Assembly (NCBI GenBank): GCA_036821825.1
Contig: DAISIV010000015.1
Coordinates: 1 to 64,000 of the forward strand
Direction of reading: 5' to 3'
Length of the DNA: 64,000 nucleotides
Source of the DNA: CAITZA01 sp937915285
Lineage (GTDB): Bacteria > Desulfobacterota > Desulfomonilia > Desulfomonilales > Desulfomonilaceae
Position 1 is the first letter of the stretch, and every line of letters begins with the position of its first letter. Below are positions 1 to 7,011 of this stretch, piece after piece. The position numbers and the translations under genes were made by a program. The notes under the pieces were generated by a model. It was not told where the DNA came from. It was given only the letters and a program-made list of their open reading frames with translations, and ran no database searches.

Positions 1-1168
1 CAATGCACCAGCGCACGTCTGCCAGGTACTTTTCGATCTGTTCCGGGGCCATGTAATGCGGAGTGCCCGGGAGATCATCCGAGCAGCCACCTATTGGGGT
101 GGCCAATCCGAAATCCACTATCTTGGCTTTATCACCTTCAACTATGAAGACATTTCCAGGCTTAACATCCTGATGCACAACACCCTGAGCATGAGCATAA
201 TCCAGGCCATAGCATATCTGGAGGAGTATTTTCAGAATTCTGGGAAGTGGGAGGCCCACTCCGGAATCTATGACCTGTCTCAAAGTAATCCCCCGAAGGA
301 ACTCCATGATAATAAAGACAGTCTTGTAACTCTGTTCAATGTCGTAGACCCTTACGATATTGTCATGGTTTAGCAATGCTATAGTTTTTGCTTCTCTCTG
401 GAATGACTCATAAAAATCCGAGTCCAATGCCATGGAATGCTTGAGCATCTTGATTGCGACCGGCAAATTGAGAACTGAATGGAACCCCTTATATACAATG
501 CTCCAGCCTCCCTCAGCTATCACATCAGTTACCCTGTATCGTCCAACATTTTTCTCAGCGGTAATTTTCTGGCTACACAGCCTTTCAGTCGCCAGGTCCG
601 TCAAGAATTCGACCAGTTCCTGACTGTTATTCGCAATATGCTCGAACCTCACCTTGTCTAAAGACCAAACCACCACATCAGTCAGCGTTTCCACATGGGC
701 GCTTCTGAAATCGCCTGTAAGTAGCGCTAACTCACCGAAGATATCGCCGGGCTTCATGTTACCGATGACGTGAAATTCATGATTCTTCTCAAGGATTACT
801 AAGCATTTCCCTCGTTGGATCAGAAAGAGGCTGTCCCCTAGCGATCCCTGGCAGATAATTCGCTGGCCTGCCCCAAAGGACATCTTCCTCAATGACATAA
901 GCGCTGTGCGCTGAAATCGCTCAGGTATTACCCTTAGAAGCTCTGTCCGCATGAGGAATGAAATATCCTCCTCGGATAGAGTCGAGTTAAGATGATCCGT
1001 TTCAACTGACTTAGCCACGGTTGCCGACTCGGTGGCGATGTTACATTCCTGCTTTGTGAGACAATACGATTCAGTCAATGCAATTCTCTGATGATTCGAC
1101 AAAGCACGTTGACTAAGATACTCCATTCCACCATCAACATGCTCACCTGCGGCTGTTTCTCTAGTCAT
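1..1168 (-). CDS. cNMP-binding domain / Ser-Thr protein kinase (3' end cut by window edge)
   Basis: Reading the minus strand from an ATG at 1168 gives an uninterrupted frame to the window edge, so the protein's C-terminus lies outside. After about 75 polar residues comes a cyclic-nucleotide-binding beta-barrel (residues about 80-200), with GDIFGELALLTG followed by RSAHVETLTD as in CRP/PKA-type pockets. A Hanks-type kinase domain follows: glycine loop IAEGGWSIVYKG, VAIK lysine, catalytic loop HQDVKPGNV, VDFGLA, and the activation-segment end GTPHYMAPEQ. The catalytic loop reads HQD rather than HRD, so this is a non-RD kinase. No membrane segment is seen before the kinase. It presumably phosphorylates Ser/Thr of cytosolic partners under control of the N-terminal sensor; the ligand and targets are unknown. 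A good Shine-Dalgarno (GGAGGAATTCGC) precedes the ATG. Confidence 0.9.
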   Translation of the reverse strand, partial: MTRETAAGEHVDGGMEYLSQRALSNHQRIALTESYCLTKQECNIATESATVAKSVETDHLNSTLSEEDISFLMRTELLRVIPERFQRTALMSLRKMSFGAGQRIICQGSLGDSLFLIQRGKCLVILEKNHEFHVIGNMKPGDIFGELALLTGDFRSAHVETLTDVVVWSLDKVRFEHIANNSQELVEFLTDLATERLCSQKITAEKNVGRYRVTDVIAEGGWSIVYKGFHSVLNLPVAIKMLKHSMALDSDFYESFQREAKTIALLNHDNIVRVYDIEQSYKTVFIIMEFLRGITLRQVIDSGVGLPLPRILKILLQICYGLDYAHAQGVVHQDVKPGNVFIVEGDKAKIVDFGLATPIGGCSDDLPGTPHYMAPEQIEKYLADVRWCI

Positions 1169-1504
1169 GCGAATTCCTCCAAGGGTTGTCATCCGTCGGA
1201 CCGGAAAGACTGGAAACGTATGCAACTGATTTTGGAAACCCTCAGGAAAAGCTCCTGACGAAATCTGCATAAACTGAATCCTTGACGCTTGCATCAGTTT
1301 AGCAGGAGGAAAACAAGAAGACATTGACTTAAGTCAAGTAGTAAAAATTAAGACTTTTTTGCAGTCCAGACCATAATAGAATCAGGAGGAGCCTCAAGTG
1401 GGACGGTCGTCAAAGAAGACAGACTGAAAACAGGGAAGGGCCTAGTTCATGCCAGAAAGATTTCAAGAGGGTTTTTCACATACTAATGCAATAGAATCTG
1501 AAAC
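1169..1504. other. Intergenic region upstream of the kinase gene
   Basis: About 340 bases between the kinase start and the 3' end of the C-GCAxxG-C-C gene. No coding frame of any merit. It contains one perfect 14-base palindrome (1324-1337), listed separately, and presumably the kinase promoter. Confidence 0.6.
1324..1337. promoter_or_regulatory. Perfect palindrome TTGACTTAAGTCAA, candidate CRP/FNR-family operator
   Basis: TTGAC-N4-GTCAA is a perfect 14-base dyad about 155 bases upstream of the kinase start codon. The shape (TTGA-N6-TCAA) matches sites of CRP/FNR-type regulators, which in anaerobic sulfate reducers include redox- and NO-responsive members. Which regulator binds is not readable from the sequence. 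Confidence 0.35.
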
Positions 1505-1957
1505 TCACCTTGGGAAATCTTCAGTGATGGATTTAGCCACCAGGCGAGCTGCAACAGCGGTATATTCGAGACACTGTTCGGCGAGTCCAGATTCTTTCCA
1601 TCTGGCCTGATCGGATTCAAGATTAAAATCACAACCGATTAGTTCAAAGCAGTTAATTGTATGATAACTCTTTTCAAAAGCAGCGATAAGTTCCTGAACC
1701 TTTATATAAATTACATCAGTGGATGATCCCGCTTGAGTTCTGCCATAGAGCATTCCCAGCGCCATTACCGCGCCACTCACTGCCCCGCACATTCCCCTGG
1801 TTCGAGACACCCCTCCGCAAAAACCGGTCGCTATTGCGGGGATCAGTTCGGATTGAATACATGTACGCTCAGCCACGGCGAGCAGAACACTCTCCGCTCA
1901 ACGAAAACCCGCGCCAAAAAGTTCTCTGGCCCTTTGCTCTATAACCTGGGTATCCAT
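1505..1957 (-). CDS. C-GCAxxG-C-C family selenoprotein (in-frame TGA read as Sec20)
   Basis: Read from the ATG at 1957 the frame is MDTQVIEQRARELFGAGFR, then TGA (1898-1900), then AESVLLAV and on to the stop at 1505, giving 150 residues with Sec20. The downstream part carries GFCGG, the family signature CGAVSG (C57), C103, C109 and C129. In C-GCAxxG-C-C proteins the first invariant cysteine sits in an FxxGxNCAxAVL-type segment. The TGA falls on that cysteine (FGAGFR-U-AESVLL), so Sec replaces the first redox residue. Sec-containing members of this family are known in anaerobes. An AAGGA Shine-Dalgarno lies about 10 bases before the ATG. A conventional reading could only begin at the GTG at 1876 and would lose the first motif. 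The likely role is small redox or metal-cluster chemistry in the cytosol; the substrate is unknown. Confidence 0.8.
1867..1899 (-). promoter_or_regulatory. Candidate bacterial SECIS element following the UGA of the 1505-1957 gene
   Basis: Directly after the UGA two overlapping hairpins can form. One is GAGCGGA/TCTGCTC, a 7-bp stem with one G-U pair and loop GAGTGT (1880-1899). The other is GCTCGC/GC-T-GAGC (1867-1883), a 6-bp stem with one bulged U and apical loop CGUG, whose G-U lies 22-23 bases after the UGA. Bacterial SECIS elements use a short stem with a bulged U and G-U in the loop at about this distance, so the second hairpin is the better candidate. Pairing was worked out by eye. Confidence 0.5.
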
Positions 1958-2185
1958 GCGTTGTCATCCTTTCCAACATACCGAATCAAATGCTGAAATT
2001 CACCAGACCGTTTTTCATGAGCCTACATTTTCAGACGCTCAGTTGCTTGCCGAGCCCGAAATATAGCAGCGGCGACAGTTTATAGACAGTAAAAACTTCC
2101 TGGCCTGGTTATATTCTTGATGGGAGAAGTGCAACAATATATATTGGGAGTCACAGTAATTCTATCGGACAAAGGAGAGCAAGAG

Positions 2186-2443
2186 ATGAAGCTTAGACTA
2201 TTCCTCAACCAACCCAATGGCAACGCCTGAACCCATTTTATGGAAATTGCGCCCGGTCTGAGCGCCAAATATGCTTTGGATGTGGAAACAGTCATACATT
2301 CACGGGAGCATTACAGGTCTGATGAGTGGCTTGAAACTGACCTTCCAGGGGCTCCGTCGATTATGATAGATGACGATGTAATCGTTGAGGGAAGCGATAT
2401 TTCAGAAGCTGAGCTAGAAAACGAAATAAGGAGTCGTAGTTAA
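2186..2443 (+). CDS. Small thioredoxin/glutaredoxin-fold selenoprotein (in-frame TGA read as Sec15)
   Basis: An ATG at 2186 with a strong AAAGGAGA Shine-Dalgarno opens MKLRLFLNQPNGNA, meets TGA at 2228-2230, and continues in frame as THFMEIAPGL to a TAA at 2443: 85 residues with Sec15. The layout is that of a small thioredoxin fold: a first strand (KLRLFL), the active-site turn holding Sec, a helix, then LPGAPSIMID with the likely cis-proline, and VIVEGSDISEAELENEI typical of glutaredoxin/NrdH-like redoxins. The protein has no cysteine at all, so Sec would be the only redox-active residue. The alternative start at 2240 has no ribosome-binding site and would lack strand 1 and the active site. 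The gene is divergent from the other TGA-containing gene, about 230 bases away. Substrate and exact family are not recognised. Confidence 0.68.
2249..2265 (+). promoter_or_regulatory. Candidate SECIS hairpin after the UGA of the 2186-2443 gene
   Basis: GCGC/GCGC encloses the loop CCGGTCTGA, 19-35 bases after the UGA. The loop contains GGTCT, the same apical sequence as the E. coli fdhF SECIS, at a compatible distance. The stem is only four pairs, so this is suggestive rather than decisive. Confidence 0.4.
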
Positions 2444-2836
2444 TCTCATCGTGGGGCCGATACGTGATTCTCCTGGATCTTTGTGGAGTTGTTTTGGTAA
2501 ATTCCAAAATCATTTGCAGTTTGCGGTTTCATCTTGGCCCGATACTGACCTTGACAAAACATCAAAAAACATTCAACTTCAAAAAAAATAATCTTTTGGC
2601 ATCATGCTGACTTAGTTCAAACCCGGGTTTGCAATCCTAAGCTCTACCAAGTGATTTCTGGATTATCATGCTGAAACGAGCCGGCATGAGGCACTGGATC
2701 TACCGGGTCCGATGCTTGCTTAGCTGCCAAACTATAAAATTCGGAGAGTTAGGCGCATTTACCAGGCCCTTGTCCTGTTTCTCGTCACCTGCTTTATCCT
2801 TTTGTTTTCACTGTGTTAAAAGAGAGGCGGTTTATC
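2444..2836. other. Intergenic region without recognisable gene
   Basis: About 390 bases between the redoxin-like selenoprotein gene and the exported SnoaL-like gene. Short open frames here lack ribosome-binding sites and protein-like composition. Homopolymer A runs occur near 2565-2590. No clear promoter or terminator was found. Confidence 0.5.
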
Positions 2837-3757
2837 ATGAGGAAACATTCTCGGGTCATGATTGTTGTGACATTATTTCTGGTTTTGTCCTCAGGCTCAA
2901 TTCTTGCCGATGACTCAAAAAACCGGGACGAAATGGTTCGGCAGACACTCACCGGCTATTTCGAAGCGTTTAACCGTCATGATGCAGCATCTGCAGTCAA
3001 ATACTGGAGCGCTGACGCCGAATACAAAGCGCCTGGCGGACATAAAATAAAAGGTCCAGAGAAATTACGCAAAAGGCTTGATTCTTTTTTCAGGGAACAG
3101 CCGGAGGCGAAGATTAGTCTATTGAATTCGCCCAGAATTTTAATGGTTTCAGATTCCAGTGCTGTAGCCAGGGGTGCGGTCAGACTTGAGCTTCCGGGGA
3201 AAAAACAAAATGATCTGGAATACACGGCCATATTCACCAGGGAAAAGGACCGGTGGCTGATCTCCAGGATGGATGACGAGCATCTGGCTTCATTTGAAAG
3301 CTACTCCAAACTATCCGAATTGTCATGGCTTATCGGGGAATGGGTTGACAGCAAGAATGACGAAACGGTTGAGACAAAATTCGAATGGGAGCCTAACAAG
3401 AGTTTCATAAAGGGACGCTTCAGGATTTCAATAAATGGAGACAGCGAGTTCGAGGGTTATCATTTTATTGGATGGGATCCCGTTTCAAAGTCTCTGAAAT
3501 CATGGGTTTTTGATTCGGAAGGGGCCATGGGGCAAGGGACATGGTCCAAGGACGTGGATGGTTGGTCTGTAACCATGTCTTCAATCCTTGCTGATGGGAA
3601 GAGAGCTTCTGCTATAAATATTTTTAGACCAGACGGCCCTGACAGGCTTATCTGGAGATCAACAGGTCGTGAGGTATCCGGAACGCCGTTGCCTAACACC
3701 GAAGAAATTGTAGTTGTTAGAAAATCTGATCACAAGCCCAAAAAAGACAAGAAATAA
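2837..3757 (+). CDS. Exported NTF2/SnoaL-like protein with C-terminal DUF1579-like domain
   Basis: The start is the ATG at 2837, preceded by AGAGGCGG. Residues 1-24 form a signal peptide ending near SGSILA-DD. Residues about 30-150 look like a SnoaL/NTF2-like fold: TLTGYFEAFNRHDAASAVKYW, a conserved opening helix, then DAEYKAPGG and IKGPEKLRKRL, and the closing strands YTAIFTREKDRWLISRM. The second half (about 160-300) is a beta-rich barrel-like module (LSWLIGEWV, YHFIGWDPVSKSLKSW, DGWSVTMSSILADGKR) resembling lipocalin/DUF1579-type domains. The Lys-rich tail ends the protein. Probably periplasmic; the ligand is unknown. It lies 22 bases upstream of another exported protein gene, so the two may be co-transcribed. 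The fold calls rest on pattern only. Confidence 0.65.
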   Translation: MRKHSRVMIVVTLFLVLSSGSILADDSKNRDEMVRQTLTGYFEAFNRHDAASAVKYWSADAEYKAPGGHKIKGPEKLRKRLDSFFREQPEAKISLLNSPRILMVSDSSAVARGAVRLELPGKKQNDLEYTAIFTREKDRWLISRMDDEHLASFESYSKLSELSWLIGEWVDSKNDETVETKFEWEPNKSFIKGRFRISINGDSEFEGYHFIGWDPVSKSLKSWVFDSEGAMGQGTWSKDVDGWSVTMSSILADGKRASAINIFRPDGPDRLIWRSTGREVSGTPLPNTEEIVVVRKSDHKPKKDKK

Positions 3758-3779
3758 GTGACACGTCATGGAGGTCGCC

Positions 3780-5030
3780 ATGAGAAGAATTTTCATGTTT
3801 TTGATGTTCATTGTATCGATCATGCTTTGGACTGTAGATTCCACTGAGGCCAGGGGCGGTTTTGGTGGTGGCCGCGGGGGATTTGGCGGAGGTCACTCAG
3901 GATTTGGAGGTTCTGAATTCAGAGGCGGTGGATCAGAGTTTGGTGGACATCTGGGCGGTGAATACAGGAGAGAACGGATCCGCGAACCAGAGAGCCGCCA
4001 GATGGAAAGAAGGTCAAAGCCGGCCTCAGAGATCAGGCAGGGTAGGGGAAAGCAGTTTGACAGGGACTTACCTATGGAGGTTCAATCAAAGCCCACAAAG
4101 GATAACCTTCAGAAATTCCTGAATCTGCCTCCTGAAAGTCAGAAAGGGCTGTCTGATCTTGGAAAAATTGGAGCTGGCGCAGCAGCAGGCGCAATTGGCG
4201 CAATTGGAGCGCAACATCTGATGGAACGACCTGGATCTGTTGACAGAATCGGCAGTGGTGACCGGCCTGCTAGGATGAACAGGGACCTTTCCAGGGATGG
4301 TCAACCGGACAAACTACCGGCACGAGACAAGATCAACGCCGACCAGGTCAGAAACAACATCCAAAACCGCTATGACAACCTTTTTACTCCTCAATGGTGG
4401 GCAGCTCACCCAAACCTGGCTCACCAGTATTGGGAGAACATGGGACGTTACCAGTATGCCTGGAATCACTGGTGGAGGCCAGCGGCATGGGGCGCTTTAG
4501 CCGGCTGGATTGCAGGGACAGCCTGGGCCTCGCCACAGTACTACGACTATTCTTCAGGAATTTATTACGAGGATGATAACGTTTATTCCAACGATACCCC
4601 GGTAGCGTCGGCTCCGGAATACTACAATCAGGCCAGCAAAATCGCCACGCCTGCTGACAGCCCCACGCAGGCTGATGAAGAGCTGATGCCGCTTGGTGTT
4701 TTTGCTCTAACGCAGGTCGGGACGAGCAGTTCAAATACACTGCTCCAACTGGCGGTTGACAAGCAGGGCATCATTAAGGGAACCTATTACAATACCGGCA
4801 CGGACACAACCAGACCGGTGAAAGGCTCGGTGGACAGGCAAACGCAGCGGGCAGCCTGGTCTTTTGCTGATGGTAAGGACAGCGACATAGTTATGGAAAC
4901 CGGGATTTACAATCTGACCCTCGACCAGACCGAAGCCCTGGTCCATTTTGGACCGAACAAGACCCAGAGATGGTTGATGGTCAGAATGGAACAACCCCAG
5001 AAAGAGAAAGATAAGGCGGCCCAAAATTAG
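3780..5030 (+). CDS. Exported glycine-rich protein of unknown function
   Basis: The start at 3780 is set by GGAGGT six bases upstream, in preference to an in-frame ATG at 3768. A signal peptide (about 25 residues, ending at STEA-RG) is followed by a Gly/Phe-rich stretch (GGFGGGRGGFGGGHSGFGG), an Arg-rich charged stretch, a short hydrophobic Gly/Ala segment (GAGAAAGAIGAIGA), then a Trp-rich region (QWWAAHPNLAHQYWENMG, WNHWWRPAAWGALAGWIAGTAW) seen in many uncharacterised exported proteins of Deltaproteobacteria and Planctomycetes. The C-terminal 120 residues form a separate beta-rich domain (PLGVFALTQVGTSSSNTLLQ). The function is not known; a cell-surface or periplasmic role is inferred. Its stop lies 16 bases before the GTG start of mnmG. 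Confidence 0.6.
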   Translation: MRRIFMFLMFIVSIMLWTVDSTEARGGFGGGRGGFGGGHSGFGGSEFRGGGSEFGGHLGGEYRRERIREPESRQMERRSKPASEIRQGRGKQFDRDLPMEVQSKPTKDNLQKFLNLPPESQKGLSDLGKIGAGAAAGAIGAIGAQHLMERPGSVDRIGSGDRPARMNRDLSRDGQPDKLPARDKINADQVRNNIQNRYDNLFTPQWWAAHPNLAHQYWENMGRYQYAWNHWWRPAAWGALAGWIAGTAWASPQYYDYSSGIYYEDDNVYSNDTPVASAPEYYNQASKIATPADSPTQADEELMPLGVFALTQVGTSSSNTLLQLAVDKQGIIKGTYYNTGTDTTRPVKGSVDRQTQRAAWSFADGKDSDIVMETGIYNLTLDQTEALVHFGPNKTQRWLMVRMEQPQKEKDKAAQN

Positions 5031-5046
5031 TGATCCAAGGATAATA

Positions 5047-6897
5047 GTGGTTGGGGCGGGGCATGCCGGTTGCGAGGCTGCGCTTGCTGCCGCCAGGATG
5101 GGTTTGACTGTCTGGATGTACACCCTGAGCGCCGATTCCATCGGGCTTATGCCGTGCAATCCATCCATTGGAGGGCTGGGAAAAGGTCATCTGGTCAAGG
5201 AGGTTGACGCATTAGGCGGTGAGATGGGCAAGGCGGCTGACGCAAGCTGCATCCAGTATAAGAACCTGGGAACCAGTAAAGGTCCTGCGGTTCAGGGTTC
5301 CAGGATGCAATGTGATCGGCTGGATTATTCCATTGCCATGAAATCAGCGGTCGAATCAGAGCCAAACATCCTGGTCAGGCAGGAAATGGTAGATGGGCTG
5401 ATACTGGACGAAGCGAAATGCGTAGGCATAATAGAGCGCTCTGGTTACAAAATCCATTCAGAAGCCGTAATTCTGGCCACAGGAACTTTTCTTGCCGGTA
5501 AAATTCACCAAGGCCCGGTAAGTTATGGGGCAGGGCGGGCCGGAGAATTTCCCGCTCAACGTTTGGCTGAATTCCTCAGGAATATGTCATTACCATGGGG
5601 ACGATTCAAGACAGGAACCCCACCGAGGGTCAAAGGAACCACTGTCAATCTGGGCGCCATGGTGGAAGATCCAGGTGACGGGATAGCGAGGCCATTCTCC
5701 ATCTCAACGGAGGAAATACTCAGACCCAATCGGTCGTGCTTTCGTACTTACACCTCAGATCTGACCCACGCTATCGTTAGGGACAATCTAATACGCTCCT
5801 CGTTGTATTCCGGAGCCATTAAGGGGGCCCCTGCAAGGTACTGCCCATCACTTGAAGACAAGGTTGCCAGGTTTCCTGAGCGTAACCGTCACCCGGTGGT
5901 AGCCGAGCCCGAGGGATTAAGGACTAACGAACTTTACTTGAAGGGCCTGGGTAATTCTTTGCCAGCGGAGCTGCAACTGGAACTCGTCAGATCGGTTCCC
6001 GGCCTTGAGTGTGCCGAGATAGTCAGACCGGCATACGCCATCGAGTACGACTACATAGATCCCAAATGCCTCAAGCTCACCCTAGAGTCCAAAACCTATC
6101 CGGGCCTGTTCCTGGCTGGACAGATCAACGGCACATCAGGTTATGAAGAGGCCGCTGCGCAGGGATTGATTGCAGGAATTAACGCCTCTTTGTCCATCCT
6201 CTCCAAACCGGCGTTTGTCCTGGACAGATCAGAGGCCTACATAGGCGTCATGATCGATGATCTGGTCAACCGGGGTGTGGATGAACCTTACAGGATGTTC
6301 ACTTCCAGGGCTGAATACCGTTTGCTGTTACGAGAGGACAATGCTCCTGAACGTTTGCTGGCCAAAGGTCACGAACTCGGTCTTGTGTCTGAAGATGTGA
6401 TGAAAAAACTTGAGTCAAAGCAGAGACTTTTCATTTACTTCATTCAGAAACTCGAAGAGACCAAAATAAAGCCGTCTGATGAAATCAACGCAACGATTTT
6501 AAATCAGGATGGAAGCTCTTTAAAGGAGACCATGAGCGCCGCCAGACTATTGCGTAGACCCGAGATATCGATATCGAATATAAGGAACTGGGGGCTTGAT
6601 GAAGACATTCCGGACGAGATAGCTCACAAGATAGAGATAGAACTGAAATATGAAGGCTACATTGAAAGACAGCGCCGAGAAGCTTCGCATTTTCGGAAGC
6701 TTGAAAAAACGCTCATACCGACGGACCTGGATTTTGATGCCGTCGCGGGGTTGTCTAGAGAATTGAGGGAACGGCTCTCACAGATAAGACCGGCTTCCGT
6801 TGGACAAGCTTCCAGAATTTCAGGAATGACCCCTGCAGCTTTAACAGCTATCATGGTCGGGATAAGGACCCTTCAGTCGTCCCGCTCCGGGCAATAA
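5047..6897 (+). CDS. mnmG: tRNA uridine-5-carboxymethylaminomethyl(34) modification enzyme MnmG
   Basis: MnmG (GidA) binds FAD and, with MnmE, installs the carboxymethylaminomethyl group on U34 of certain tRNAs. The sequence shows the N-terminal FAD motif VGAGHAGCEAALAAARMGL, CNPSIGGLGKGHLVKEVDALGG, TGTFLAGKIHQG, RFKTGTPPR, the second nucleotide-binding region FLAGQINGTSGYEEAAAQG and the FTSRAEYRLLLREDNA block; length is as usual for the family. The start is unusual. There is no in-frame ATG near the N-terminus. GTG at 5047 (AAGG six bases upstream) cuts into the first beta strand. The family's normal N-terminus (DPRIIVVGAGHAG) would need an ATT at 5026, which has AAGGCGG six bases upstream and overlaps the previous gene by five bases. 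No mnmE or rsmG is nearby. Confidence 0.95.
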   Translation: MVGAGHAGCEAALAAARMGLTVWMYTLSADSIGLMPCNPSIGGLGKGHLVKEVDALGGEMGKAADASCIQYKNLGTSKGPAVQGSRMQCDRLDYSIAMKSAVESEPNILVRQEMVDGLILDEAKCVGIIERSGYKIHSEAVILATGTFLAGKIHQGPVSYGAGRAGEFPAQRLAEFLRNMSLPWGRFKTGTPPRVKGTTVNLGAMVEDPGDGIARPFSISTEEILRPNRSCFRTYTSDLTHAIVRDNLIRSSLYSGAIKGAPARYCPSLEDKVARFPERNRHPVVAEPEGLRTNELYLKGLGNSLPAELQLELVRSVPGLECAEIVRPAYAIEYDYIDPKCLKLTLESKTYPGLFLAGQINGTSGYEEAAAQGLIAGINASLSILSKPAFVLDRSEAYIGVMIDDLVNRGVDEPYRMFTSRAEYRLLLREDNAPERLLAKGHELGLVSEDVMKKLESKQRLFIYFIQKLEETKIKPSDEINATILNQDGSSLKETMSAARLLRRPEISISNIRNWGLDEDIPDEIAHKIEIELKYEGYIERQRREASHFRKLEKTLIPTDLDFDAVAGLSRELRERLSQIRPASVGQASRISGMTPAALTAIMVGIRTLQSSRSGQ

Positions 6898-7011
6898 ATC
6901 ACCGCCTAATTATGATGTTTCTATACAAAACTTTTTCAGGTTTTAGGGATCAGCCTTCCTACCAAGGCGTTTCACTGCCATATGTCCGATCTTCTCTTGA
7001 GCCTAGCCGGT

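Noticed and set aside
1876..1957. Treating the TGA at 1898 as a true stop with a short upstream peptide
   Set aside because: The upstream 19 residues match the family's N-terminal helix and the TGA lies on the conserved cysteine, so read-through is the better model.
3768..3779. ATG at 3768 as the start of the glycine-rich protein
   Set aside because: The GGAGGT ribosome-binding site lies between it and the ATG at 3780, which also gives a better signal peptide.
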